Counted from the first letter of the stretch, positions 1 to 13,262 are shown. The stretch: 64,000 bases of DNA from Rhabditoides inermis (GCA_963966185.1 CAWZYM010000289.1:149501-213500); one strand, 5' to 3'. Translations and numbers: made by a program. Notes: generated by a model not told the origin, from the sequence alone.

Positions 1-1208
1 CATTCTATACTCTGCGCCAGAGCGATAGTTTTCGATCTACCTCGTTTGCAGTTCGAAATACGGTGCCATAACCGTCTGCCTCTCTTGTTTTGAGCGCTAT
101 TGCCGAGAGCTGATTCTCCGTCGCACTCTGATCTACCCCACCGCGTCGCAACTTATTGCGAGCATAGAACTATATCGCTTCTGTTTCAATAGACGTGCAT
201 AATTAAGAACAACGGTTATTGGAAATTGGAACACAATACATCAGTCGGAAGCGAACCATTAAACAAGTAAACGAACAAACAACCAAGACTCACTTGACGC
301 CCTCCATCTGCTCGATGCACTCCTGGGTGCCCTGCCCCGCGTGCACGTCCCAGTCCACGATCACGATCTTCGCGGCCCCCGCGAGTTGCGCCTGTAAACA
401 AAATGTTTACTAGTAAACAAATAAACAAGTACACGAGTGAACAAGTGACCCACCTGCTTGGCTGCGATGGCCACGTTGTTGTAGACGCAGAACCCGCAGC
501 CGCGGTCAGCGAATGCGTGGTGGCCGGGCGGGCGGATGGCGGCGAAGCCCACGGATCTACAAGTACACAACTCGAGTACGGTATTGTTGCAAGCAGTAAA
601 GTTTAGGTAGAGTTGCAAAGAGATGAGGTCAGAACTCCAAAGTACAGTATTGTTACAGTACTCACTTCTCCTGCCACACCCTCTTGGTCAGGTCGATGGC
701 GCACCCGGCAGACAGGGCAGCCATCTCCGCCGTCCGGCCGTTGAAGTACATGTCCTCCATCCCAGACGAGAACGCCTCCTGCTCCGCCTACAGTACACCG
801 GTCCACATACACTAACCCAGACGGCGTACGTACAGTATCCAGAACACAGTGAGCGTACCTCAGTCATGCCGGCCGTGCTGTTGACCTTGTCGATGTATTG
901 CTTTGTGTGGACGGATGCCAGTTCCTCCTCGGTGGCCGGGCGAGAGAACACGGGGGTGACACCGGCGAGAACGCCCGACGGCTGCGAGGAGGACGGGTTA
1001 CGGTAGAGTTTATGGTACTTTATATTTATTGTACAGTACGTCCATGTTTGTGATGGATGTTATCCTAGGTACGGTGGAAGGACAGGTGAAAGTGCCGTAC
1101 CTCTAGCCGGTCGAGTATGCGTGTGAGCCTGGCGGGCACCTCGATGTGCTGCTGGTCCCAGGGACACGCGTGGGCCTCCATCGCCCGGTCCGTCACGAAC
1201 AACACCAT
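1..1208 (-). CDS. class II histone deacetylase, 5' part (runs off left edge)
   Basis: Zn-dependent lysine deacetylase of the HDAC6/HDAC10 type. Exons (minus strand): 1208-1101, 981-859, 787-666, 556-454, 391-294; phases join cleanly. The ATG at 1208 opens [13 protein letters not shown]. Exon 4 has the family signature AIRPPGHHA with the catalytic His pair, then [13 protein letters not shown]. Exon 5 has [13 protein letters not shown], where Asp and His of DWDVH are zinc ligands. Most class II enzymes read DVHHG here; this one reads DVHAG. The rest of the catalytic domain, including the later zinc-binding Asp and the catalytic Tyr, lies beyond position 1; positions 1-293 look like intron and carry a dispersed repeat. 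The family deacetylates histones or tubulin; which one cannot be told from this part. An acceptor-like CTGATTCAG just upstream of the ATG may be a trans-splice site or mean that a 5' exon is missing. Confidence 0.9.
7..180. repeat. dispersed repeat R1, copy 1
   Basis: About 170 bp, starting near CTCTGCGCCAGAGCGATAG and containing CGATCTACCTCG and GCAGTTCGAAATACGGTGCC. It is closely matched by 8518-8690 in the same orientation. It lies in an intron of the histone deacetylase gene. Family unknown. Confidence 0.8.
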
Positions 1209-2010
1209 CCTGAATCAGGGTGGAAACGATGAACGTTGACGCGTGAAGGGTGACACGTACGGAATAAACGTATGGAACACAGAGTGAAGCAGGATGAGAA
1301 ACGTATCATGAAACGATTCGGCGAACTCGAGAAGTGGCACGAAAAGAAGAAGGTGATCGATTCGAATACCAAACACAGCGCATGCCTCCCGCGTCGATCT
1401 GAACTAGAAATGCGAGAGAGAGAGAGAAACGAGAGTGCTGAAAACGACCGGCGAACAACAACTATTAACACGAGGGAACGGCCGGCTTCGATACGCATGT
1501 GAGATAAGGTTTTTTTGGCGGACGGCGTGAGAAAAAACACTTTGATTAGATTACACAATCAGGAAGTTGCAATAATGGAAAACAACAACATTTGAAACAT
1601 CTGAAACTCGCACTCACTCCTGCCAGTCGGTAGTGCACTCACTCGCCTCACTTTCCACTCCCGCCCGCTGAGTTTGCACTTTGGCTGCACTGAAAAACAC
1701 TATGCACAAATATCGCCAGATTCAAAACCGGCGGCGTTTATGACCTTTGATGTGGGCAAATACAACCCTAGTCTGGTAGATCATAGCCTCGGGCGTTCCC
1801 CTTTTACCACCCCGTCACTCACTCACTCACTCACTGCTCTAACCCGCAGGCGAGAATGGGGCGCGCGCGAAACCACAGAGGGGGCGGGGCCAGCCGCGCT
1901 CACTGTTGTGCTGTTGTCTGTGTGTGCTGCGGGAGAGAGGGCGCTGATATTTCGCGCCACCGTCTGGTCCGTCTTTTTTCCCGCCTTCCTTCGACGACCA
2001 CTTTGGTGTG
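1209..2010. promoter_or_regulatory. divergent promoter region between HDAC and NKAIN genes
   Basis: About 800 bp lie between two divergent start codons. I see a short (TCAC)n tract around 1816-1836, a GC-rich block at 1858-1890 and no convincing TATA box or gene. Open frames here are not supported by splice signals or family matches. Confidence 0.4.
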
Positions 2011-3328
2011 ATGGGCTGGCGGCAGGCGGCTCTGCCCTTGCTGACCCTCTGGTTGCTGCTCACCCTGCTGCGACAGGGACTCGACCTGGTCGGCAAGCTC
2101 TGGGTTCCCGTGGCCTGCAATCTTATCCAGGTACGCAATTGTTTTCGTTTCGTATCCATTGTGTTTCGATATGTTCTTTCCATGCCATTTCGTAATGTTT
2201 CCATTCGTTCCAAGGCACTCGCCGTGTTTTTCGCAACCGCTCTCATTTCACACCTTTTTGCATGTCTCTCAAGTGTAACAGTAATCCATTCCGCTGTGTC
2301 CTTTCTTCTCATCCGCTGCCGACCTAATTACCGTTGAGTGTGCGCGAATATAGGTGTGTGTATTGTAGTACATGTTTACCTGGGTGTAGTGACCTTCACG
2401 CCTCATATATAGTGTTTCAATCGATGCGCGTGCTGAGATGACCGATGATAGCCAACAGTTATATCAGCAGATCCGATCTACTGTTTCTTGCACACTTCTT
2501 AGCGGGCACAGTTGCATAAGAAACACCACGAGTAATGGTTCTTTCGAGAATGAGGATGATTACCATATCGTTTCATTCATAATCAAATTACTCCCGTCTC
2601 GGTGAACCGTAGACGATCAATAACAGTGAAGCCAAGATAATCGCGCTCATCGCGTGTCTATACCGTCGCCTCTGGCCCTCTCTCGATCACTCGCTGCCTC
2701 TCTCTCTCACTCCCCCATGTTTGTATCGATGCGCAGAGCTTCCGTAGGAGGAGAGACAAACACAGAGAATGGAGAAGCTCCATCTCCTCACATTCTCATA
2801 ACCATGTGTACTAAACATTTGCATTGATCTACTCTGCTACTCCAAACAAGTCGTGAAGTGTTTCGCTCGCATCGTGATTCACTTTCAAAACGACCGTATC
2901 AGTCAGTATCATCGTGAGACTCGGCCGAAACAAGAACATGAAAATGAGAGAGATCAAACAATAGTGCCGCCGCCTCTCGAATGTCGAAATGGTGCACATG
3001 CGAGCGTAAAACACAGACGCCTATAAATTTTGGCGGCTCGCTCCCCGGCTACCCTATAACTGACCGGTCCCGACATTCATACCATATACGGGCTATTCGT
3101 AAATTACTGGGTTGCGTGGGATCCCGTTCGGGGGAAGAGGGACCCATTGAATCTCCCTTCTCTCCTCTCCCTCGGGGCGAAAGGGCCGATCATCGCCCCC
3201 TACTGTTATAGAAAACGAGTCCGGTTCGAGGGATCAAGACCCCGACACCACTGGGCGCTGCACAATAGACTCTTTCCGTCTTCCTCCTTACTTACTGCGT
3301 TGTTTCTCTCTCTCTCTCTATTTCTCTC

Positions 3329-3371
<43 letters not shown>

Positions 3372-6300
3372 CGCGCGCGTCTCAGCCGATTTCACTTTTC
3401 ACGAGTGTGATTGACTGCCTCGACCTCGAAAAGGAACACACACTCACTATCAAACCTCGATCGCTTGCACTTTTTCGAGTGCGCGAGCCACGAAAATTGA
3501 ATTCGATCGCAATCTCATCAATTGTTTGCCAATCAACCAGCTGATCGCTATCAGCTATCGTATAGATCGCGCGCGCGGCCGGCGGGCATGCGACAGATTA
3601 CGTCACATAATCAGTGAAAGTCTGGCTATCAGCGCCGGCGCGCGATTAAAATTGCGCAAAATCACAGCGCCGGAATAATGCGACAAACTAGCCGAGTGAG
3701 TGGGGGATACATAACGAAACCGCAGCCGTCTTCTGATTTGCGTAGAACCGGACAATGCACATATGCCCATATTTGTTTCCCATGGTTTACCTGAATCCGC
3801 TCGGCACACCATGATCCCCCATCTGGTTATATAATCGATGATGCCGCCCCCGGGGGGCCAACGTATTGCCAGCCCTTTGGGTATGCAAATATTTGTTTAG
3901 AGTAGAGCCCCGGAAGCCTTGGCGGTCAGAGATGACCTCTATTCACAAGAAGAGCGGGAGGGGCGGCGGTGAAAGAATGTATACAATCGGGAGGCGCTTG
4001 GCTTTCACTCTCGCGCACTCCCTTCCCAATTGAATCACTCTTTTTTCGAGAGGGAATCGATGCATCTCTCCATTCTCTCCCAGTTCGCATAATACCAGAA
4101 TATTCACGGAGGGACGGGGCGGATTCGGTGGATTATAGCCACGAATCGCGGCAATCCGCCGCCGCAAAATACCACTGCCGGTTTATAACGATCAGTCATA
4201 GTGGGGCCATGGAATACTTGTCTTTGTAGGGATCGGGTTACATTCGTTATTTAGAAGGCTAGCCTTCCAAACACACCTACAGATCTGCGATCTGGGTAGT
4301 TTCGGTTGTAAAGACGCAACTACACCCATTCCACTTATGTTCTCGGTTCTGTTTGAGTCTTCTTTCGCCTGAGAGGGTCATCCTTCCTCCGCCGGGCGGA
4401 AGACGCGCAAAAAGCAACGCGGCAGGTGGCTGACAGATGCGAACCCCTCGTTTCGATCTCTGCGCTCTCTCACTATCTGTAACCATGTTTCTCTGCGCCT
4501 CTTTGAACCGGCACTGTCTCACTACTCTCTCGTCTCGCGATCGCTCAAAAAACGTCAAAACGCGCGCGCGAGGTTTGCATATACGGCTGTCAAAAGAGAG
4601 TATCACAAATTGACGGGCAAATTACCCGCGGCGGGGCCGATGAAATCATACGTTTCCGGATATCGAAACTTGATTGAATGACGTGGGGCTGAGGGGTTTC
4701 AACTATGTCAGGGTAGCTGCATCCGCAAAAAAACCACGAAAATTTGCCACGAAAATTTTGCTGTCCACTACATCATCTGATTGTCGACTTCTGAAACATG
4801 CCCATCCCATGAAACATGAATACGTACAAAAGATACAAATGACGTAGTGGACATGTCTATACAGTATACAGTATCATACAGTATACAGTACATACAGTAC
4901 GATGATGTGCACCTTTCCAGCTCCTGTTCATCATCGCTGGCATCTTCGCCGTGTCGCAGCGGCGGACGGGGCTGCTGGCCGCGTTCGGAGTCGGGTGCGC
5001 ACTCGCAGTATGGTGAGTACTGTGGTTCCTTTTTATCCGTATGTCCCAATGCTTTTGTTGCGTCAAAAGTCGTTCCACAGTTATAGTAGTCGTGAAACGC
5101 AATCTTGTGATAAATTTTGCTCTTATTATGTTTGATCATCGCTAAATACTCTGATTTTGCAATCGCCTCAATTTTCTCCGTATGTTGTTTAGATGAAACA
5201 TACCCCGAAGGGTAATACTGAAAGCGTTCTCTCACACCGTTCCTAGACGCAGATCATTGTTGATTGATTGTGGCTCTGGCTTTCTTCGGATCTTAGATCC
5301 TCGTTCTCTCACCCCGTCCACACCTCCCTTCAGCTACAACGCCGTCCTGCTTGTGTGGTGGCTCGGCCTGCTGGGCGACATCGACCGGCCCGTTCTCTCC
5401 GCCGGCCTACCCTACAGCCACAGTTTCTTCCTCAGGTGCGCTTACCAGTTGTTTACTTGTTTCTCTTTCAGCCACAGTTTCCTCAGGTACGTTTGTTTAC
5501 TTGTTCACTAGTTGTTTACTTTTACCTGGTTGTTTATCCATACTTTTGCAGATACACGCCCTTCTGCGCGTCGCACTTTGATCTGCAGTCGTCGAAATGG
5601 GTTCGTTTACGTTTTTTTGTGATTTTGATTTCCTCTATTTTTATGGTTTCTCTGTGTCACAAAACACGGATTGATATTGATTTTACTTGGACTGATAATA
5701 AGGAAAAATTGAAACGTTATTATCTTCCGAGGCATGAAGCAACAGTGAAACATACGACAGAAAACTTGAACGAAAAGAGAGGAAAATGAAATAGCGGTTA
5801 TAGTGAGATTGACACTGCGATGACATTCTTTCCCCCTGCAGGTGCTTGCGCGATATTTGTGAGACATAATTGATTGGAATTGCAATGACTGCTTCTCTGC
5901 AGGTGCAGTCCCGCTGCGTGCTGCCCTTCCACCACGTCGAGTCCGCGCAGTGCATCGTCCACGCCCTGCTAGCCGCTGTCAGCCTCGCCCTCGCGGCCGG
6001 CATATGGTGCGAGAGGTGAGACTTTCTTACTTGTATTTATTGTTAGCTATTATGTTATACTTTCTCTTCTCTTATCTACTTTGGAAAACACCTAGTTGTT
6101 TTTGTTTACCATTGTTTCCAGACGTCGCAAGGTGATGTCTCCGAAGTCGCTTCCGCCCGTGCACCAGTACCCCTCGAATCTGGAGTACGCTTCCCGAGCT
6201 GTGAAGAGTCTCCAGAACAGCTCACTGGCTGATCTGAGGTGAGTCTATCGGCTCATAGTTTATACGGTTTTACCACCGGTTTGCCACCGAATTACGATAT

Positions 6301-8244
6301 TTTTTAATGCAAACCAGGAGATATATTGCATAGTATGAACTCGTCCCGTTTGTCGTAGCTATTTCTATAGTGAACTCACTTTTTATAGAACATACCATTT
6401 CCATGTTTGCCCTGATAAGACCGGAAGCTCGCAGCAAACAAGAAGCGCGAGGCAGCTATTGTGTTTCACTTCCAGCGCATTCTCTCTCGTTTTGACCCCC
6501 ATAGAATCAGTGTTTGGTGTTCTACTGACCAGCCGACAACAGAAAAGAGCGCGGAAAACGAGAGAACTGTATCTGGGCGGGTCGAGACAGGAAATCCTTT
6601 GCAGGTCCGGCTACCTGAACTCTTCGTACGATGACGGATGCGGGGAGCCGGGTGGTGGGCGGGGCGTGGAGGGGCGGAGCCTGGCCGGCAAGAAGCGCAA
6701 GCCCAAGAGCACGCGGCCGCCGTCTGATGGGTGAGTAAAATATACATGTACGTTAAATTATAGTAAATACGGTTGATGAAATATGTTTTGAGAGTGAAAT
6801 GTATTCAGCTTCTCGACGGCTACGACTGCGGATCTGCGGGGCGACTCGGATGGGACGGCGACGACCGACTCCTATAGAGAAGTGGAGCGCGAGCAGAGAC
6901 AGCGGGCGGCCAGCGGACGCTTCCGGTACGTCAACTGACTTCGATTTCGCTAACCACTTCTCATTGACACTATCTCTCTCTGCCGTCTCTATATCACTGT
7001 TTCGAAACGTATGTTATTTAGTAGTAGAGCAATGTTCTTATTGACATCTTTCTCACTGCATTGGCTATATCAGTGTTGTGAAACGTACGTTGTATTTCAG
7101 AAAGGGCAATGCTCGCAACCGCTCGACGTCGCATCTCAACGAGGAGGTGTCGACGTCGTTCTCCTCGTCCCGCCCCTCCACCAGCCACGGCCACGCCCCC
7201 GCCGACTCCGCCCCCTACCCCGCGATGACGTCACTCGTCTCGTTCGACCCGAAAAGCAACACTCTGATCAGAGTGAAGGAGCACTACTCGGACGAGGACC
7301 GGAGTGACTATGGTGGGGAGGGATGGGATATTGATTGATTATTGATTAGTGTAGTATTGATTAGTTGTCCCGTTATGTTGGTAGTTAGTACTAATGATTG
7401 ATATTGATGGACACACAACTGTGCGTCCGATATAATGGTCTTGAAACGTATCCATATGTAACTGTGCAATCTTTAGTTTTCGACATTGCTATTGCTTGCA
7501 TCGTCCCAATGAGTGTGCGTAGGATAGTGTGATGTATTGTATATAATTGTCGTGAAACGTATTTTTCTAAAACTTGATTGAAAATTGACTATCGCTTTCT
7601 TTTCAGGCTCGCCGATTTCTCCCGGAGGAGTGAGCGAGCGGAACGTCGATCAGACGTTCTACGAGAGTCGAGTGGGCGGGTACTCGCAGGTAGGCTCTCT
7701 CTTTCCCTCTCTCTCGCTCTCTCTTTCTCTCTCTCTCTCGCTTTCTCCCCTCTCTCGCTCTCTCCTCTCTCTCTCTTTTATTCAAATTGTCTTCCCTATT
7801 TCTCCGTTACAGCCATGTAATGCATGTTTGACTCTCATTTTGAAACGATGCCTCCAGGTGCGCAAACCGATACGCAGCGAGCCGCCACCCGCGATACGCA
7901 GCCAGCAACAACAACAACAACCGCTGTACAGTGACGAGGGCGACTACGAGTGCGTGCGCCGCGCCAATCCCTCCACGGTAAGTGGGCGGAGCAAAGGGGG
8001 CGGAGCCTGAACATCATTGCAGGACTCTGTTCCGTCGATGTTGGCACCGGAGCCGCAGCCGTACCGCTCGAGCTTCCAGCTGCAGCCCTCTCGCTCAGCC
8101 TCTTCGGTCATTGGCCACTACCATGCCGCCAACGAGTTCTCATTGGTGCCGAGCGGCGCTCGCCCCGCCCCTCCCAGCCACGCCCCCTCCAGCCACACCA
8201 CCTCTAATTATGCCCACCTCAACGACAACAGCTTGCTAGTGTAA
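2011..8244 (+). CDS. NKAIN-family Na,K-ATPase beta-subunit-interacting membrane protein with long C-terminal tail
   Basis: Twelve exons: 2011-2130, 4921-5012, 5334-5435, 5552-5600, 5903-6015, 6122-6238, 6605-6730, 6809-6925, 7101-7312, 7607-7689, 7858-7977, 8023-8244 (490 aa, phases consistent). The N-terminal half follows the NKAIN layout: a hydrophobic segment, RQGLDLVGKLWVPVACNLIQ (NKAIN signature RQ-x-FDFLGYQWAP-x-LANF), two further membrane segments in exons 2-3, a Cys/His loop, and a fourth membrane segment around residues 145-160. Vertebrate NKAINs end near 200 aa; here a hydrophilic Ser/Pro/Gln-rich tail of nearly 300 residues follows, including a run of five Gln and RGDSDGT. The family binds the Na,K-ATPase beta subunit in neuronal membranes. 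The 2.8-kb first intron is unusually long for this window and may carry regulatory elements. Exon 9 could instead read through to a TGA at 7336. Confidence 0.85.
3306..3368. repeat. (CT)n microsatellite in NKAIN intron 1
   Basis: Interrupted CT repeat. The rest of the 2131-4920 intron holds GC-rich and AT-rich stretches, short TACAGTATAC-type words at 4859-4900 and no coding segment I can support. Confidence 0.9.
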
Positions 8245-8432
8245 TAGCAGAGACTTCTATGATTCAGTAATCGATAAGCGATCGATAATCTCCCTCTCTC
8301 GTGTGATTCGGGTACTATTGCCACACCAGGGACACTCGGTGTCTCTCCGTGAGATTATTTGTGCGATGATTTTATGTGTGTGAATTTGATTCCTTTGTAT
8401 ATGCGAGACATATGATTTGCTAGTGCGGTACT

Positions 8433-8438
8433 AATAAA
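8433..8438 (+). terminator. poly(A) signal of NKAIN gene
   Basis: AATAAA about 190 bp after the NKAIN stop codon, followed by a T-rich stretch. Confidence 0.6.
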
Positions 8439-8517
8439 CGAGTTTTATATATTTCATTGTTTCTAATATGCTCAGAACTGCACCACACGTTTTTTTTTGA
8501 AAAGGTCTCAACTCATT

Positions 8518-8690
8518 TAAACTCTGCACCAGAGCGATAGTTTTCGATCTACCTCGCTTGCAGTTCGAAATACGGTGCCATAACAGTCGGTCTCTCTTGT
8601 TTTGCGCGGTATTGCCGAGAACTGACTCTCTGTCTTCCTCTGATCTACCCTACCGCGCGCAACTTACTGCGTGCATAGAACTATATTTCA
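8518..8690. repeat. dispersed repeat R1, copy 2
   Basis: Same sequence and orientation as 7-180, with scattered substitutions. It lies in the intergenic space just upstream of the 8813 gene and may overlap its promoter. Confidence 0.8.
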
Positions 8691-8812
8691 AAAATGTCTC
8701 TTTTTCGTGCACACTCGATGCAAACATGAGTCAGATGTGTGTGAACGGTTTTCTGAAAGACTGCTGAAATCATTCCTGGCACCTCTTCTCTTCTCCACTC
8801 TCCCCCTTTGCC

Positions 8813-9762
8813 ATGCGGCGGGCGGTCGCCTTCCCCCTTCTTCTCCCTCTCCTCCTCCTTCTCCCCGCTTCTCTCGCAACGGGCACCGCGCGGTTCAAGT
8901 GCGACTACGGACTGTACTGCGCACAGCAACCCGGGTGGGTGCAGCATGGTAGATCAGTGTTGCAGGTAGATCTGTTTATTGGTAGATCGGTATTCGATTT
9001 CCAGCCCGGACTACTTTCAAAAGCTGGAACTCGCGCACAAGCTGGTGGACATAAAGGAGGCGATGGATCGTGGGATATATGTGTCCATGTGAGCGATATC
9101 TATCTCTGTCTCTCTCTCTCTCTCGCTCGAATCTCCCTTCTTTCCCTATCTAATTACAACAGAACCTCGCCGCTTTGTAAACTTACTACTAACCTCCTCT
9201 GTGGCAGTCGGTCTCCCATGTTCCGCACTCTCTCCTCCCTCGAGCGGGCGCGTCTCTGCGCAGACGACACGGCCGCCTACCTCCTCCACCCACACTCTGT
9301 CAACGGCACCGTACACTGCCTGTGGCCTGCCCGCGGCACCGTACTCGCCGGACACGGTACGGTTACGATAGGAGTACGGTACTTTGAATTCCACAGTGAC
9401 GACGCGTAAGACGAGTCGCGCCACGTGCACGCCTCTGCCGGCGAGCGTCGTCGACGGAGAGTTCGGATACATTGATCACAGGGTACGGTAGATACAGTAT
9501 ACTAGGTATATGGTATTTGCAGCGTTGGCGCGAGCAGCTGCACAGTTTTCGGAAGACGATCGGCTGTCCGCTGGCGGATCTCATCGATGCTAGGGTGAGA
9601 GTGGAATATCGATTATCAAATGATTATTGCTTGATTCAGGAGTCGTCGGAGCTGTACGCGTGTCGGGAGCGATGCACGCTGCTGGGCGTCGGATTCGGCA
9701 CGTCGGTCCTCTTCCTGGCCATCTTCACTGCCCTCTTTCTCAAGATGATCCGGCCACAGTAG
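8813..9762 (+). CDS. unrecognised secretory-pathway protein with signal peptide and C-terminal membrane anchor
   Basis: Six exons: 8813-8934, 9005-9088, 9208-9356, 9397-9482, 9523-9594, 9640-9762 (211 aa, phases consistent). The ATG at 8813 starts a clear signal peptide (MRRAVAFPLLLPLLLLLP). The luminal part holds about eight cysteines, beginning FKCDYGLYCAQ, and an N-glycosylation site (NGT). The end is a single hydrophobic segment (GFGTSVLFLAIFTALFL) followed by KMIRPQ, so a type I topology is expected. I recognise no family. It is flanked by NKAIN and a PGAP4-like gene on the same strand. Confidence 0.7.
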
Positions 9763-10358
9763 ACACTCCCACCGTCTCACTCTCTCGTTTACTATTAGAT
9801 TGTTACATTAGAAACACGCATGTTCGCTGCATTAGAACTCGCCGCGGAGCTTATATCGACTTACAAATGTGATTATAAATAGTTTTTGTGAAACCTGTAT
9901 CAATCGTTTTTTGGTAAATAACAATGAGAACGTAACCTGTTTTGAAGGAACGTTTCGAAAAGACTGACCACACCTTTAGAAACACATGCATAACCTGTAA
10001 CGTGGACGACCGATCCCGTCTCCGCTGATAGATGCAATGACAATAATTCGCATTTGCATACCGTCCCGATCTGCATAACTTAGCATGTTGTACTTGTTTG
10101 TGTGCTTTTCCGTTTGCACTTTCCGGGCTGTATCATTGCATCATTCGTCTCTCCTGTCTGGTTGACTACAGGTGTGCGGGCAGTCCGCTATCGAGCCGCG
10201 GATTAATTTCACGTTACCGGCTGGTTGCCTGGCTATTGCCGGAGCCATTGACGATCGCACTTTATGCGAAACGCTGTTTGCACAAGCGCGCAAGCACAGT
10301 GCACATGAGCTGTAGTGGTAATCGATAAGCTCCCGCTCGACAATCGCTTATCACCTGT

Positions 10359-13216
10359 ATGCCACCTGAGGAGGCGATGAAGGGCGGCCGGGTGAAGCGG
10401 TGCTTATACGTCATTCTATTCTTCTACGTCTTCATATTTCTTTTGCGGAGGCTGACGCCGCACTTCGACGGAGCGGAGGGTCTCTTTCCACCCGTGGCCA
10501 ATTCGTCTATGGATGACTCTGCTGTGAACGAGTGGAGAGCGAATGAGGCGAGGAGATACCTCCAAGGATACTACAGTAAATATGCGGCGGCGGAGAAAAG
10601 AGTATGTGGCTTAGTGTAGTGTTAATGTGTAATGATCGATTTAGAATGATCTTACAATATCTATCGTCACTTATTATCGTCCTGGAGATTATTTGATACA
10701 GGTGAGATCAAATGCGATTTCATCCGCACTCATGAAATGGTTTTGCAGACTGTCGCTTACCTTCTCTCATCGTATGAAGGGAGAGCTATTCCTACTATAT
10801 TCATATGTGACACGTCTCCAAAAAAAAGCAACGACGACTATTCACTATTACATTTTCTCACGAAAATTCCCATTGAATGTGAGTGCGTAGTGTATAGTGT
10901 TGATTTGTGCAAGACTGTTTCGTGCAACACGCGATCAGCTGTTCTCGTTTGTGTGTGTGTGTTTTTGTTGTTTTTATTTCGTTGTTCAGATGTCGTGCCT
11001 CAGCGGGATTCTATCGACTACCGTCTCGAGAAAGAGAACCACGACTACTGGACCTGCCTGAACCAGTCGCTGGCGAAGAACCCGGCAGCAAAGTGAGTTC
11101 TTTTCGTTTCTTCAACGTTGAAAACGGAAGCGAATCTTCATCTATTTTTCGTGCATTATTTGACATTTGGATTTGCATTCATTTGTTCATAATTGGTTCT
11201 ATCCTGCTATGCTGCTCGGGAGTCCTCTTACATTGGATGGAACCCAACCTACAGCATGGAAGCGCCGATCGACCCTGACCATCCTGATCATCATCTTCAG
11301 GTCCGTCCTTTTACTCGAGGACGATGCTGCTCCCCTGGCTCGCTTCGCCCGCCGACTCGACGCGTCCTCTTCGCACCTGGAGCAGCACCGCGTCGCCTAC
11401 GCAAAGCTCTCCCACCCGATGCACCTACGCAAGCTGCCCTCCCTCCCACAGGTGGGTAGTTTGTACCATACAATTACAAACTACATTTGTATATTAACTA
11501 TGAGACAACACCGTTCTCTAGGAAATCGCCTTGTCCGTGGCCCTGTCGTGTCTGTCCCTGGTGCCGCTCCTCCCGGACAGCCTGCTCACCCCCCGCCCCC
11601 TCTCTCGCTCGCCCGGTGCGCTCCTCTCCTTCGCCCTGCTCACCCTCACCTACTGGTACTACCTGCACCAGTTCGGACCCGAAGTGGGATTTGTTTCTAA
11701 TGTGTTACTTTCTTTATCAGTTTCACCTATAAATCAAAACTAAGTTGATGAGTTACGCGATAATGTTCAGTTCGATGTTCACATATTTCACGATTCTCGA
11801 TATAAGTCGAGCTCAATTGTCTTTTTCGCAATAATATGGAAAACTATGAAATAGGTAAATATTGCGACTAAAGCTTGCAAATTCATACCATCATTTAAAA
11901 AATGCAAATCACGTTTTCAAATAGTAAAAGTTTCTGAAAAACCAAAACATTCTGTCTTTGTATTGTAAAATAGGCCCATGGACAGCCCATGGACAACTTT
12001 GCAGAAGTGCAGCGAGAACTCATCTGCACAATCGGCCCTGGGCCGATTTTGCAGACGAAATTCAGACAGTCTGTAAAAGCAGCCCAGGGCCGATTTTACA
12101 GACGAATCGCAGACAAAGAGGGCAGAACCATCTGCATTATCGGCCCTCGGCCGATTTTGCAGACAGACCTGATAGCTTGTCTTGGCAAAACATTCGCCGA
12201 GCGCGAGGTTCGAACTCGCGAGATAAGATCAATGTTCGCGGTGCTACACCACTACACTACGCTGGCACATGTTGCGTGCTGCATTAACTAATAGTCGACA
12301 GCGCGCACCTCAAAAAGTATTGTGACAGCTACTGCTAATTGTGTGAGAGTGAACGTTCAAATATCAAATGCTATGTTTCCAAAAGATTAGTTCCTTGGTT
12401 TCGAAACAATTGCATTCACAAAGTAAGCATCATCAAGTCTCGTCTCTTTGAGCGCAGCGCATTGTTTCCCGTCTTTGAGAGAGAGCAGCGCAAGCGTGGA
12501 TGGCCTAGTGGGATCGTTGTGCAATCTGCGCGCTCGCTTCTTGGGATCGAGTCGCATTAGATGCCAGTTTCAAAGTTCTCTATAACTTTGCGAAAAAATC
12601 AATTGAACCCGACTTATATATTTCATTTTTTCTACAAGAGACAAATGACAAGAGCCAGCATGAATTCTGAATCGGTCATCTTTTGCTACCATTGTCTGCC
12701 CATGAGCGAACCCCACCACTTTCAGTTCCTGAACGACGTCCGCGCCTCGGTCTCCCCCTCCTCCTCCTCCGATGTCTACTTCTCCATGCCTGAGTCGTGC
12801 TGCACGCAGGTGCGTGTCACTTGTTATCGTGTTCACCCGTTTCCTCTCCCCGCGTTCGTTCAGCCATCCGTGATGTTTTCTCTCCGTTTTGTCCTTCGTT
12901 CCTCTTTCACCAGCGCACGATGTCCTGCCCTGTCGTTTTTTTGTGATCAGGAATGTGATAGACTCTTCCACTCCCAGGCGGTCCTCTTCCGCTCGACTGC
13001 CATTCCCGACATGCTCGCTCTGAGCAGTGTCAAGGCAGCCACAGGACATGCAAAGGTGATTGATTGATTATCGATTGATTGAATACCTGTATCGATTACT
13101 GATTGATTAGGACCACATTCTGGACGAGTCTCCGTTCGTGGGGCGAATGAGCAGCGCCAACTTCATCCTGCACATTGGGGAGTACAGCACGTTGAGGAAG
13201 CAGTGAGTGGAATCCG

Positions 13217-13262
<46 letters not shown>

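Noticed and set aside
3600..4600. Several open frames in NKAIN intron 1
   Set aside because: No start context, splice sites or family similarity; base composition is intron-like.
12195..12270. Possible tRNA gene on the minus strand with a perfect B box
   Set aside because: Acceptor and anticodon stems do not pair and the loop is the wrong length; kept as a tRNA-derived repeat.
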